DNA from: Planctomycetaceae bacterium
GTDB taxonomy: Bacteria > Planctomycetota > Planctomycetia > Planctomycetales > Planctomycetaceae
NCBI GenBank assembly: GCA_019636285.1
Contig: JAHBXV010000001.1
Coordinates: 186,001 to 250,000, forward strand
DNA length: 64,000 nucleotides
Direction: 5' to 3'
In this document: positions 1 through 8,893 of the stretch, in pieces
Numbering within the stretch: the stretch's first letter is position 1
How the letters are laid out: each line of letters begins with the position of its first letter
Notes under the pieces: generated by a model
Seen by the model: only the letters and a program-made list of their open reading frames with translations
What the model was told of the DNA's origin: nothing
Databases searched by the model: none
Made by a program: the position numbers and the translations under genes

Positions 1-10
1 GGCGTGCGGC

Positions 11-808
11 ATGACGATGATGCCCGCATCTGGACCCTGGGATCGCCTGCGCGAGCGACTCGACGGCCGCGCACTGCCGCCGCTCGGCTACGGTGCCTTC
101 AAGATCGGCAGGAATCAGGCGATCAAGTACGACGCATCGTACGATTTGCCAGCCGACCGGGACGCCGCTCATCTGCTCAATACCGTTGTCGACATGGGCA
201 TGTCCTGGATCGATACCGCGCCCGCGTATGGCCTCAGCGAAGAACGTATCGGTGCCGCGTTGTCGACACGTCGCGATGAATTCATCCTCAGCACAAAGGT
301 CGGTGAGATCTTCGAGAACGGCACCTCTCGCTATGACTTTTCGTCCATCGGCGTTCGTGACAGCCTGAAACGAAGCCTCGAGCGACTGCGGACCGATGCG
401 GTCGACTTCGTGCTGATTCATGCTCCCGCGAATGACGTGGAAGTCCTCCAGCAGACGGATGTCGTGGCGGGACTCCTCGAAGCGCGATCCCGAGGACTGA
501 CACGTGCCGTCGGATTGTCGGCAAAGTCTGGGGAGGCGGCTGAACTCGCTCTCGAATGGGCCGACGTGCTGATGCTGGAGTACAACCAGGAAGCCGTCGA
601 AATGTGGTCGATGATCGCGCGCGCGAGAGAAGCCGGAGTCGCGGTTGTCGTGAAGAAAGGACTGGCTTCCGGTCGATTGCCGGCCGAGCAGGCGATCGAG
701 TTCGTGTTGGCGGAACCGGGTGTTCAGAGCCTGACCGTCAGCAGCCTGACGCTAGGCCACCTGCGGACGAACCTCGCGATTGCCCGACGCTGTCGCCCGA
801 ACGGCTGA
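11..808 (+). CDS. Aldo/keto reductase family protein
   Basis: A 265-residue protein with the layout of a NAD(P)H-dependent aldo/keto reductase, which reduces carbonyl groups to alcohols in the cytosol. The four catalytic positions are visible: Asp68 and Tyr73 in SWIDTAPAYG, Lys96 in STKVG and His137 in VDFVLIHAP. A late segment LTVSSLTLGHL corresponds to the usual cofactor-phosphate-binding end of the barrel. At 265 residues it is shorter than many family members (about 310-330), so some loops are probably reduced. Two in-frame ATGs (11 and 20) are possible starts. It converges on the histidine kinase gene 19 bases downstream. The substrate cannot be inferred. Confidence 0.85.
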   Translation: MTMMPASGPWDRLRERLDGRALPPLGYGAFKIGRNQAIKYDASYDLPADRDAAHLLNTVVDMGMSWIDTAPAYGLSEERIGAALSTRRDEFILSTKVGEIFENGTSRYDFSSIGVRDSLKRSLERLRTDAVDFVLIHAPANDVEVLQQTDVVAGLLEARSRGLTRAVGLSAKSGEAAELALEWADVLMLEYNQEAVEMWSMIARAREAGVAVVVKKGLASGRLPAEQAIEFVLAEPGVQSLTVSSLTLGHLRTNLAIARRCRPNG

Positions 809-827
809 CACTTCGTCAGGCTTTTCG

Positions 828-1586
828 TCAGGACGGCCGATCCTCGGAAATGGGGAGTTCCAGGCGAAACTTCGTTCCCCGGCCGACGGCGCTTTCGCAG
901 GCGATCGTTCCGTGATGTGCGGCGATGATCTTGCGAACGGTGGGAAGCCCCAGCCCGTTCCCGTTGGGCTTGGTCGAGTAGAAGGCCTCGAACATCCGGG
1001 TGCGCGTCGCGGTATCCATGCCCGACCCGGTGTCGATAATTTCAATGATGACCGACCGACCGCATGGAGACGTATAAGTCAGGAATTCCAGTGAACCGCC
1101 ATTCGGCATGGCGTCGACGGCATTTCCCGCGAGATTGAAGAGAACCTGCCGCCAGAGTTTCTCATCAAGACAAACGTGAGGCAGAGATGCCGCGAGGTGC
1201 AGCCTAACTTCGACGTTGCGTTCCTGCGCCTGGGGCTGAAAGAAGGCCACGAAATCCCGCAGCGTCGCGTTGACATCGCAGGTGCAGGGCTCCAGGTGCC
1301 CGGCGCGTGCGAACTCCAGGAAGCTTTCGAGAATCATCTCCAGGCGGCGGCATTCGGTGCGCACGGTACGCGCCCGTTTGAGCATCCGGCGGTCACGCGG
1401 AGCTTCACTCTCCGCGAGATCTTCCTCGATGAGCTCGAGATTGAGCGTCATCGTGGAAAGGGGATTGCGAATCTCATGCGCGAGACCGCCAGCCAGGGCC
1501 GCGATCTCCGCGTATCGAAATTCTGAATCGCTCAATGCTTCTGCGGTCGGCGGCGACTTCGGTTGGGTCAATTCCGGTGTATTCAT
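828..1586 (-). CDS. Soluble sensor histidine kinase
   Basis: A 252-residue kinase made only of a dimerisation/phosphoacceptor domain and an ATPase domain. The H-box is LAHEIRNPLS with His37; the N-box follows near Asn151-Asn155, the G1 box DTGSGM is at 185-190 and the G2 box GNGLGL at 209-214. There is no membrane segment or sensor domain, so the input must come from a partner or through the roughly 25-residue N-terminal leader. It follows pnp on the same strand but is separated by about 195 bases containing a large inverted repeat, so it is probably transcribed separately. No cognate response regulator is adjacent. Family assignment is secure; the signal is unknown. Confidence 0.9.
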   Translation of the reverse strand: MNTPELTQPKSPPTAEALSDSEFRYAEIAALAGGLAHEIRNPLSTMTLNLELIEEDLAESEAPRDRRMLKRARTVRTECRRLEMILESFLEFARAGHLEPCTCDVNATLRDFVAFFQPQAQERNVEVRLHLAASLPHVCLDEKLWRQVLFNLAGNAVDAMPNGGSLEFLTYTSPCGRSVIIEIIDTGSGMDTATRTRMFEAFYSTKPNGNGLGLPTVRKIIAAHHGTIACESAVGRGTKFRLELPISEDRPS

Positions 1587-1678
1587 GAGAGAATCCGGAA
1601 AAGTCGAACGACCGGCTCCACGAACCGGTCGTTCCCTCGCCGCCTTTACTTCTCAGCTTGTCACAGCTTCACTTCAGG

Positions 1679-1750
1679 GTGCCACTGGCTCTGCCAGTGT
1701 GCCTTGATTTGATCGGCCGCAACACGATGCACTGGCGGAGCCAGTGGCAC
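1679..1750. repeat. REP-like nested inverted repeat
   Basis: Two 21-base arms (1679-1699 and 1730-1750) are inverted copies of each other with one mismatch and a 30-base spacer. Each arm is itself palindromic, with CACTGGC and GCCAGTG flanking three bases. The unit can therefore fold as one long or two short hairpins. It lies between the pnp stop and the start of the histidine kinase gene, where it could stabilise or terminate the pnp transcript, but the repeated architecture also resembles REP/BIME-type dispersed repeats. Confidence 0.6.
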
Positions 1751-1780
1751 ACAATCCCTCTATTTCACCGTGACAAAGCA

Positions 1781-3901
1781 CTATTCGCCTTCAGCCGGAA
1801 CTTCTTTTGCCGCGGCCTCGGCCAGCACGGCCTTGCGTGAGAGCTTGACGCGATTCTGTTCGTCGATCGCGATGACCTTCACCTGGATCTTGTCGCCAAG
1901 CTTGACCACGTCATCGATCGACTTCACGAAGCTGTCGGACAGCTCGCTGATGTGGCACAATCCGTCCTTGCCAGGAGCAATCTCCACGAAGACCCCGAAG
2001 TCCTTGATCGAAGCGACCGTGCCGTTGTAAATCCGGCCGACCTTGATTTCTTCGGCCATCGCCTCGACACGGGCCAGAGCGTCGGCAGCCCCTTCCGCAT
2101 TCGGGCAGGCGATCAGAACCGTACCGTCGTCCTCGATGTCAATGGTCGTTCCGGTTTCTTCCTGAATGGCACGGATGGTCTTGCCGCCAGGGCCAATGAG
2201 GAGACCGATCTTCTGCGGGTCGATCTTGGTCCGCAACAGCCGGGGAGCGAAGGACGAGATTTCGCCACGCGGACGGCGGATTTCCGAGAGCATCGTTTTG
2301 AGCAGTTCGATACGGGCGATTCGTGCCTGTTCCAGCGTGCGGGTGATGATCTCTTCGTTGATCCCCGCAATCTTCAGGTCGAGCTGAATGCCGGTGACCC
2401 CCTTCTGGGTGCCCGCCACCTTGAAGTCCATGTCGCCGAAGTGGTCTTCGTCGCCCATGATGTCGGTGAGCAGAACATAGCGGTCGCCGTCTTTGACGAG
2501 ACCGATCGAAATCCCCGCGACCGGCTGCGTGATGGGCACACCGGCGTCCATGAGCCCCAGCGTGGCACTGCAGACCGAGGCCATCGAGCTGCTGCCGTTC
2601 GATTCCATGATGTCGGAGATCACGCGAATCGTGTATGGGAAGCGTTCTTCGTTCGGGATCACCGAGCGAACCGAACGCTCGGCCAGACATCCGTGCCCAA
2701 TTTCACGTCGACCCGGCCCGCGAATCGGACGGCATTCCCCGACCGAGTAGGGGGGGAAATAGTAATCGAGCATGAACCGCTTGGCGTACTCTTCGAACAA
2801 ACCATCGACGCGCTGGGCATCGCGAATCGTTCCCAGGGTAATGGTTGCCAGCGATTGAGTTTCGCCACGGGTGAAGACAGCCGAACCGTGGACCCGCGGC
2901 AGCACGCCAACCGAGCAGTTGACGGCTCGCAGATCGGCCGGAGCGCGGCCATCGAGACGGCGGCCTTCGAAAATCAGGTCGCGGAAGACGCGATCTTCAA
3001 GCTGATAGAACGCCGCTCCGAATTGCTCTTTCGTCAGGCCGTCAGCGGTCTTTTCGGCTCCGGCGGGGAAGAACTCTTCGAGCAACTGCTTCTTCAGATC
3101 GGACCGGGCTGATCCACGATCCTGCTTGAGATTCTGCTGCTTGGCAGCCTTCAGGCGGTCGTATGCCTTCTCTCGCAAGATGGGGAAGAAGGGGTTCTCG
3201 GCAACCTTCACGGCTTCCGCGCGCGGACGTCCGGCCTTTTCCTGCAACTCAATCTGCATCTGGCAGATCTCGACGATGGCCCGATGAGCGAACATGATGG
3301 CTTCGACCATTTCGCTTTCGGGAAGCTGCTGGGCAAAGCCTTCGATCATCAGGACCGAATCCTTGGACCCGGCGACGATCAGGTCGAGGATGCTCTCGGC
3401 CATCTGGGCCTGGGTGGGCATCAGGATCAGTTCGGTTCCGATCCGTCCCACGCGAACGGCGCCGATCGGCCCATGAAACGGAACCGGCGCGAGGGACAAT
3501 GCCGCGCTCGCGCCGATGATCGACAGGACGTCGGGATCGTTCTCTCCATCCACGGAGAGGACGTTCGACATAATCTGAACTTCGTCGACGTAACCTTCCG
3601 GAAACAGCGGGCGAATCGGCCGGTCCGTCAGGCGGCAGGTCAGGATTTCCTTGGTGGTCGGACGGCCTTCACGCTTCAGGAACCCACCGGGAAACTTGCC
3701 GGCTGCGGCCGAGCGTTCGCGATAATCGACAGTGAGGGGGAAGAAGTCCTGGCCAGGCCGGGCGGGACCGTCCTGTGCGGCGACAAAAACAACGGTTTCA
3801 GCAAACTGAACAAACACCGAACCGGCGGCCTGCTTGGCAATTTCACCGGTTGTCAGAGTGAGAGTGCGGCCAGCGATCTGGCGCTCAACGGTAACCTTCA
3901 C
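1781..3901 (-). CDS. pnp: Polyribonucleotide nucleotidyltransferase (PNPase)
   Basis: A 706-residue full-length PNPase, the phosphorolytic 3'-5' exoribonuclease of RNA turnover. Order: first RNase PH-like domain (about 1-230), an alpha-helical linker, second RNase PH-like domain (about 320-545) with GPGRREIGHG and the conserved SNGSSSMAS segment, a KH domain with GPGGKTIRAI near 565, and a C-terminal S1 domain with NGTVASIKDFGVFVE. The start is GTG at 3899-3901 with AGGA about nine bases upstream. It lies 159 bases downstream of rpsO on the same strand, the arrangement known from many bacteria. The spacer can form a CGGGAG/CTCCCG hairpin, a plausible mRNA processing site. Confidence 0.97.
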   Translation of the reverse strand: MKVTVERQIAGRTLTLTTGEIAKQAAGSVFVQFAETVVFVAAQDGPARPGQDFFPLTVDYRERSAAAGKFPGGFLKREGRPTTKEILTCRLTDRPIRPLFPEGYVDEVQIMSNVLSVDGENDPDVLSIIGASAALSLAPVPFHGPIGAVRVGRIGTELILMPTQAQMAESILDLIVAGSKDSVLMIEGFAQQLPESEMVEAIMFAHRAIVEICQMQIELQEKAGRPRAEAVKVAENPFFPILREKAYDRLKAAKQQNLKQDRGSARSDLKKQLLEEFFPAGAEKTADGLTKEQFGAAFYQLEDRVFRDLIFEGRRLDGRAPADLRAVNCSVGVLPRVHGSAVFTRGETQSLATITLGTIRDAQRVDGLFEEYAKRFMLDYYFPPYSVGECRPIRGPGRREIGHGCLAERSVRSVIPNEERFPYTIRVISDIMESNGSSSMASVCSATLGLMDAGVPITQPVAGISIGLVKDGDRYVLLTDIMGDEDHFGDMDFKVAGTQKGVTGIQLDLKIAGINEEIITRTLEQARIARIELLKTMLSEIRRPRGEISSFAPRLLRTKIDPQKIGLLIGPGGKTIRAIQEETGTTIDIEDDGTVLIACPNAEGAADALARVEAMAEEIKVGRIYNGTVASIKDFGVFVEIAPGKDGLCHISELSDSFVKSIDDVVKLGDKIQVKVIAIDEQNRVKLSRKAVLAEAAAKEVPAEGE

Positions 3902-4060
3902 GTTTTGATTCCTGCAAAGATGGGTACGGCAGCAGGACGGACGATGAGCCCGTCGCGCCAGGTGATTGGCCGGCTGTTGTCAAAGATCGATCGGCCAGAT
4001 CCGGGAGATGGCAAGGAAAGCCTCCCGAACAAAACCCCGAAGTCGAAGGCTGGCGAAGGG

Positions 4061-4330
4061 TTACTTCCGCAGATTCAAGCGATCCAAGAGCTGGAAGTAG
4101 AGCGCGGAATTCGTGCTCTTGACGTAATTCAGAAGACTCCGGCGCTTGCTCACGAGCATCAGTAGCCCGCGTCGGCTGGCATGGTCCTTGGAGTGCTTCT
4201 TGAAGTGCTCGGTCAACTGAGCAATTCGATGACTCAGAACCGCGATCTGGACTTCCGGCGAACCGGTATCCTGTTCGCTGCGTCGGTAATCCTGGATTAA
4301 CTGAGCCTTCGTTTCCTTCGTGATCGACAT
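4061..4330 (-). CDS. rpsO: 30S ribosomal protein S15
   Basis: An 89-residue protein of exactly the usual S15 length. It has the family signature: [21 protein letters not shown] in the first half, [12 protein letters not shown] in the 16S-binding middle and [13 protein letters not shown] near the C-terminus. S15 binds the central domain of 16S rRNA early in 30S assembly. The ATG is preceded by AGGAA at normal spacing. It is the first gene of an rpsO-pnp unit on the minus strand and is divergent from the HAD hydrolase gene. Confidence 0.98.
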   Translation of the reverse strand: MSITKETKAQLIQDYRRSEQDTGSPEVQIAVLSHRIAQLTEHFKKHSKDHASRRGLLMLVSKRRSLLNYVKSTNSALYFQLLDRLNLRK

Positions 4331-4663
4331 CTCGAGTTTCCTGGGACTGCTGGTGTCGTTCTGTCACCCTGACCGCTCAGCCTGCGATCGATCCACACGG
4401 ATCGGGCCGAACAGTGGTCGGAACGTCCTGATTCAGTCCGGTCAAAAAAGTTTTTCGCTCTTCGTCAAAGGGTCAGAGTCTAGCAACCAGCCGTAAACTT
4501 TCAACGGCAGGGGGTTCGCCCGCCATTGGGGCTCCTCAGAATTTCCGTAACCAATTGTCCGGCTTGCCTCTTGCCGCCGTGAGCCATAAACTACGCCCCA
4601 ACTCGCCCCGATCCTCCGCTCAGCCTCGCGATCCCCGCCCTTTTGCCATCGTCCACAAAACAT
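4331..4663. other. Divergent intergenic region, rpsO / HAD hydrolase
   Basis: This 333-base spacer separates the minus-strand rpsO-pnp unit from the plus-strand HAD-PfkB pair, so it should contain two divergent promoters. I see no convincing ORF and no clear consensus promoter. A short A-tract followed by a T-tract at about 4443-4456 is the only conspicuous element. Confidence 0.4.
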
Positions 4664-5554
4664 ATGACCACTCATCAGCCGACTTCCGAAGCGAGATCGA
4701 CGCTCTCCTGGACTCGAAAATGGGAGGGAACGGCTCCATTTCGGACGGCGATCTTCGACTTTGACGGAACTGTCAGCCTGCTACGTGGCGGATGGCCCGA
4801 CCTGATGGTTGAGCTGATGCTCCAGGAACTGCATCCGGTGCGCTATCCCGGCGAAACCGACGCCACCGTTGTCGCGCAGCTCCTCTCCGTCATCCGGCCC
4901 CAGATTGGCCGTGCCACGATTTACCAGATGATTCGGCTTGCCGAGGAAATCCAGAGGCGCGGCGGAACTCCTCGGGATCCGGCGGCGGTCGAGAAGGACT
5001 TTGATGAACGGCTGTGCCGGCTGGTTGCCTCGCGGCGCGAGGCGGTGGCTCGCGGCGAAGAGCGGGTCGACCGATTCTTGGTCCCGGGCGTTCAAGCCAT
5101 GCTGGAGGCGCTGCAGCAGCAGGGTATTTCGCTAGTGCTGCTCAGTGGAACGCGGTTGGTCGATCTTCAGGAAGAAGCCGAGTTCCTGGGAATTGCAGAC
5201 TATTTTGACGGCGGAATCTTTGGACCGGGACTGAATCCTGCGGAATTCTGCAAGGGACGTGTCATTGCCGAAATTGTGGCGCGTGAACCTGGCGGAGCGA
5301 CCGCGATTGTGGGCTTTGGCGACGGCGTGACGGAAACTCGTGAGCTGGCGGCGGCCGGAGGCTGCGTCATTGGGATCGCGAGTGATGAAGAGCATCGTTC
5401 GGGCACGATCGAATCGTGGAAAAGTGAACTGCTGATTCAATCGGGCGCGCACCTGGTGGCGCCGGACTTCGCCGATTGGTTGAATCTGGTGGAATGGATC
5501 GGGAATCACGCTCTCACGCGGAGCGCGGTCCCGAACGCACGGCGGGCTGGCTGA
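4664..5554 (+). CDS. HAD-superfamily hydrolase
   Basis: A 296-residue haloacid-dehalogenase-type phosphatase. Motif I is IFDFDGT (Asp32, Asp34), motif II is LVLLSGT near residue 155, and GFGDGVTETRELAAAGG near the C-terminus matches motif IV and the following region. A helical cap lies between motifs I and II. An upstream TTG (4643) keeps the frame open, but the ATG at 4664 is the more natural start and leaves about 30 residues before motif I. The PfkB-family kinase gene begins 13 bases downstream, so the two are probably one transcript acting on a sugar phosphate. The substrate is not determinable. Confidence 0.8.
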   Translation: MTTHQPTSEARSTLSWTRKWEGTAPFRTAIFDFDGTVSLLRGGWPDLMVELMLQELHPVRYPGETDATVVAQLLSVIRPQIGRATIYQMIRLAEEIQRRGGTPRDPAAVEKDFDERLCRLVASRREAVARGEERVDRFLVPGVQAMLEALQQQGISLVLLSGTRLVDLQEEAEFLGIADYFDGGIFGPGLNPAEFCKGRVIAEIVAREPGGATAIVGFGDGVTETRELAAAGGCVIGIASDEEHRSGTIESWKSELLIQSGAHLVAPDFADWLNLVEWIGNHALTRSAVPNARRAG

Positions 5555-5567
5555 AAGGGACTTCCCA

Positions 5568-6617
5568 GTGACTCCCTCGCGACTGGACGAGTTGCTGCAT
5601 CGGTTTCAGGACTTACGCATCCTGGTACTTGGTGACTTCATCCTGGAGATCCTGCTGGAAATCAATCCGGCGGAAGAGTCTTCCAGCCAGAATACGGGGC
5701 GACGCGTTCATCAGATCGACGACGTGCAGCGCACCGTGTCCGCCGCTGGTACGGTCACCGGAATTCTTGGCGATCTGGGCGTAGGCACCCGGCATGTCAT
5801 GGGCCTGGTGGGCGACGATGCCGACGGCCGGGAACTCGTGCGCTTACTGCAGGAACAGGGCTGTCACACCGACGGCTTGTCGTGTCATGCGAACATCACC
5901 ACGCCGCTGTCGGTCCGTCCATTCGACCGACTGGCGGGCGGAATGACGGGACGATATCCCAAATACGATCGCCGCGTCCGGCAGCCGACACCGCCGCGAC
6001 TGGTCAGCCTGATGGCAGCGGCGCTCGACCACCTTCTGCCCGCCGTCGATGCGGTGATCGTGCTGGACGAATCGACCACCCGCGACCATGGGACGGTGAC
6101 GGCTGCGCTGCGCGATTTGCTCGCGGAGCAAGCCGAACGGCATCCGCGCGTCTTGTTCTGGGCCGACAGCCGACGTTACGTCCGTCAGTTCCGCAACATG
6201 ATTATCAAACCGAATCAGTTCGAAGCGGTCGGCCGAACGCACGCGCTGCCCGGGGACGAAATTCCGCTGACCGACCTGCACGCGGTCGTGCCGCGGATTC
6301 GTCAGGAAACAGGCGCGCCCGTGTTTGTCAGTTGCGGCATTCAGGGGATGCTGACGAGCGACCCGGTCCTGACTCTCGTACCGCCGGTTCCGTTGCAGGG
6401 ATCGATCAATCCCCACGGGGCAGGCGATGCGGCCACGGCCGGCGCGGTCGCCGCGCTCTGCGCCGGCGCGACGTTTCCGGAGGCGGCCCTGTTCGCCAAT
6501 CTCGTCGCGTCCCGCGCCGTTCAGGGAATCGATCATCCGGGATCGGTCACATCGGAGTCGATTCACGACGCCCTGCGGGACTGGCTGGGCGTGAACGAAT
6601 TCGCGGCCGCTGGCTGA
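5568..6617 (+). CDS. PfkB-family carbohydrate kinase
   Basis: A 349-residue kinase of the ribokinase/PfkB fold. The N-terminus has LRILVLGDFILE, followed by the AAGTVTGILGDLG segment that typically contacts the sugar. The C-terminal ATP-site motif is INPHGAGDAATAGAVAA, whose GAGD aspartate is the expected catalytic base. It resembles the kinase half of the heptose-phosphate enzyme RfaE/HldE, but the match is not specific enough to name the substrate. The start is GTG at 5568. It is 13 bases from the HAD phosphatase gene, and phosphatase-kinase pairing is typical of nucleotide-sugar precursor pathways. Confidence 0.82.
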   Translation: MTPSRLDELLHRFQDLRILVLGDFILEILLEINPAEESSSQNTGRRVHQIDDVQRTVSAAGTVTGILGDLGVGTRHVMGLVGDDADGRELVRLLQEQGCHTDGLSCHANITTPLSVRPFDRLAGGMTGRYPKYDRRVRQPTPPRLVSLMAAALDHLLPAVDAVIVLDESTTRDHGTVTAALRDLLAEQAERHPRVLFWADSRRYVRQFRNMIIKPNQFEAVGRTHALPGDEIPLTDLHAVVPRIRQETGAPVFVSCGIQGMLTSDPVLTLVPPVPLQGSINPHGAGDAATAGAVAALCAGATFPEAALFANLVASRAVQGIDHPGSVTSESIHDALRDWLGVNEFAAAG

Positions 6618-6667
6618 AAGCGAGCCCTCGTTTTTCCCAGGTCGACTGGTCACACATTGAGCGCCCG

Positions 6668-8026
6668 TTACCAATCGCCGCTTGTCGGAAAAATACCGCC
6701 GCGCTGGGTCATCGGCCGGGACCGGCCAATCCCGGCGACATCCAGAATGGACGCTTCGCCCAACATGCTGCCGTAGGTGACTCGCTCGCCCGCTCCGCGG
6801 CCGGGAATCGGAATGACGCGGACCGATCCCGTCTGTCCACGACTGACCGAGAGCACCATCTGGTCGGCAATGATCGCCGACAGGGTATCGGCATCGACGG
6901 CCCCCGGAATGGGAATCAGATCGAGTCCACACGCACCGGCGGCCGCAAGCAACTGCAAGCGGTCGAAGGACAGGCCCTGATGGGTGGCTTCCGCGAGAGC
7001 CGGGTCTTCCAGCACGGAAAGCATCACCCGCGCTTCAAGGTGCCGACCCGGACTCGCGAACCGGGCAGCCCGCTGCATCACATCGCGCAGCAGCGTCAGC
7101 ACGGCGACGGTTCCAGGCGCTCCGAACGATTCGACCCCCAGCAGCGGGAACAGGCCGACGACGCTATCGCCACCGCGAATCGTGGGGGCGAGAGTCGGAT
7201 CGACGAATCCGAACGTCACGCCCATTCGCTTGGCGACTTCGCGACCGATAATTTCGGCCGCCTTGATGGAGCGGTATCCAGCGGTCTGCAGGATTTCCGC
7301 GATCGTTGTCCATGCCAGGTCGCCCCGCTGGACGGACGCGACTTCCAGCGCATGTTTGAGAACCGCGGCGGCCCCGACGCTGACATGAATCGACCGATCG
7401 ACCCAACCGGGCTGAGTCGTGCAACTGGTCAGATGGGGATGTCCCAGACAGTCGTTGGCAACAACCGTCAGCCGCGCGGAGGCATCGGCGTTCTTGTCGG
7501 CACTGGCATCGGCCGCCTCGCGCATCTTCTGAGCTACCAGCGCGACGGCACTCATGTTCACGCCGGTCTGCGTCGCCGCCACCTGCACGGCCGCGCGAAC
7601 GCGCGTGGTCTCCGCGAGCACCACGGGCAGACTGGCGATGACCTGGCTGGCCGCGTTCGACAAGCCGAACCGGGCATCGGCCGAAAAGCCGCCAATGCGC
7701 TCGGCATGAACCTGTGCCGCGGCTCCGTCGAGCGTGCGCGCGACGTGCAGCAGGTCTTCCGGTCCGAAGCCGTCCGCGATCTCCGAGACGCCGGACACGG
7801 CAAGCCGCCGCTGTAAGATGGGAACTCCGTACTCGGCGGCGACGTCGCCCGCGATTTCGGCAAACCGCGCGGCTCCCCGAGTGACCTTCTGGTAGATCCC
7901 GTCGCACAGGCGATGGAGACTGCGGTCCGCGCAGTCGGCCACGTTGATCGCGAGGGTCATCGACCTCACTTCGAGCGGCAACTGAGCGACCAGACAGCCT
8001 TCGACAAGATCGGAATCGGCGAGCAT
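6668..8026 (-). CDS. DUF711 / UPF0210 family protein
   Basis: A 452-residue conserved protein of the UPF0210 (DUF711) family, recognised by RSMTLAINVADC near the N-terminus, ERIGGFSADAR, ATQTGVNMSAVALV, GFVDPTLAPT with GDSVVGLFPLLGVE, and the C-terminal MTQRGGIFP. The biochemical role is unsettled. I chose the ATG at 8024-8026 because it gives about 22 residues before the conserved RSMTL, as in family members; a TTG 48 bases further upstream is possible. It follows the double-ACT gene on the same strand after 106 bases. The ACT-DUF711 pairing (UPF0237-UPF0210) is also found in Firmicutes, suggesting a conserved functional link. Confidence 0.85.
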   Translation of the reverse strand: MLADSDLVEGCLVAQLPLEVRSMTLAINVADCADRSLHRLCDGIYQKVTRGAARFAEIAGDVAAEYGVPILQRRLAVSGVSEIADGFGPEDLLHVARTLDGAAAQVHAERIGGFSADARFGLSNAASQVIASLPVVLAETTRVRAAVQVAATQTGVNMSAVALVAQKMREAADASADKNADASARLTVVANDCLGHPHLTSCTTQPGWVDRSIHVSVGAAAVLKHALEVASVQRGDLAWTTIAEILQTAGYRSIKAAEIIGREVAKRMGVTFGFVDPTLAPTIRGGDSVVGLFPLLGVESFGAPGTVAVLTLLRDVMQRAARFASPGRHLEARVMLSVLEDPALAEATHQGLSFDRLQLLAAAGACGLDLIPIPGAVDADTLSAIIADQMVLSVSRGQTGSVRVIPIPGRGAGERVTYGSMLGEASILDVAGIGRSRPMTQRGGIFPTSGDW

Positions 8027-8132
8027 CCGGTGGATTCCATGCTGCGGAGGGTAACGATCACAAATACGTTTCAAGTCCCGATTGATGTTTCGAGAACATC
8101 ATTTTTATCAGTGAATGTTCCATGACCGGTCG

Positions 8133-8723
8133 TCAGGACGGTCCATTGAAGGAACGCAAACTGGTGACGGCGTCCATCAAGCGGCCGTGCTGGATGTGGA
8201 CGGAGAGGGCACAATCTTCGCCAATCTGCTGCAACTCATTCTGCAACACCAGCATGGAAACTCCCTCCGGCACAGAGAGCGACATGACAAACAGAAATCT
8301 CGACTTCTCGTCGGTCTGCGTGGCCCGGACGTTCGTGACATCGATACCGTGCTGAGCCAGTTGACGCGTCAAGAGTCGCAAGATCCCCGGTCGATCGTTG
8401 CCCGTCATCGTCAACAGAAACGGAGTCCGCTTCTGATCGGGCATGGCATCGAGCGACTCGACATCGCACGGATCCGCGGTCACGTCCATGATTGTCAATT
8501 CGGCGCCGAACGGACGGCAGACGTCGCGAATATGCGACTGAATCACTCCGGGATCGCGCGATTCCGCGAACTCGGCAAGAATAAGCATCATGAAATAGGG
8601 GGGAAGGCGCGTCTGACTGATTTCGGAAAGGTTTCCGCCCAATTCATCCAGCGCTTTGGCAAAAGCGGCCAGAAACCCCACGCGGTTCTTCGCGCTGACG
8701 GAAATCAGATAGCGTCGCGTCAC
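8133..8723 (-). CDS. Tandem ACT-domain regulatory protein (GcvR-like)
   Basis: A 196-residue protein with two ACT domains: the first about residues 3-75, starting RYLISVSAKNRVGFLAAF, the second about 102-178, starting FLLTMTGNDRPGILRLLTRQL. ACT domains bind amino acids or similar ligands and control partner proteins. The two-ACT layout without a catalytic domain matches GcvR and UPF0237-type proteins. It lies directly upstream of the DUF711 gene and is probably co-transcribed with it. No ligand can be predicted from the sequence. Confidence 0.85.
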   Translation of the reverse strand: MTRRYLISVSAKNRVGFLAAFAKALDELGGNLSEISQTRLPPYFMMLILAEFAESRDPGVIQSHIRDVCRPFGAELTIMDVTADPCDVESLDAMPDQKRTPFLLTMTGNDRPGILRLLTRQLAQHGIDVTNVRATQTDEKSRFLFVMSLSVPEGVSMLVLQNELQQIGEDCALSVHIQHGRLMDAVTSLRSFNGPS

Positions 8724-8805
8724 GTTGACGATCCCTCCCGGTGCGGCCCCTGTCAGTTATCTGGCGGAAGGGGCACCGTCAGTTTCCACCCGGCCAACAA
8801 GACTT

Positions 8806-8816
8806 CCCCCCCCCCC
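8806..8816. repeat. Homopolymeric C tract (11 Cs)
   Basis: Eleven consecutive cytosines lie in the spacer between the lipoprotein gene stop (8894) and the ACT-protein start (8723), about 85 bases upstream of the latter. It is not in a coding region. Such a tract is prone to slipped-strand length change, and also to sequencing or assembly error. Confidence 0.7.
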
Positions 8817-8893
8817 TTATTGAAGCATGACGGGGAGAGCGTGTCTCTGGCAATTCGAACGACCGGACTGCTCTTGCCGGTGGCATGCTCCGA

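Noticed and set aside
5882-7816. 644-residue plus-strand ORF
   Set aside because: Arg/Pro-rich shadow of the PfkB and DUF711 genes in a GC-rich genome.
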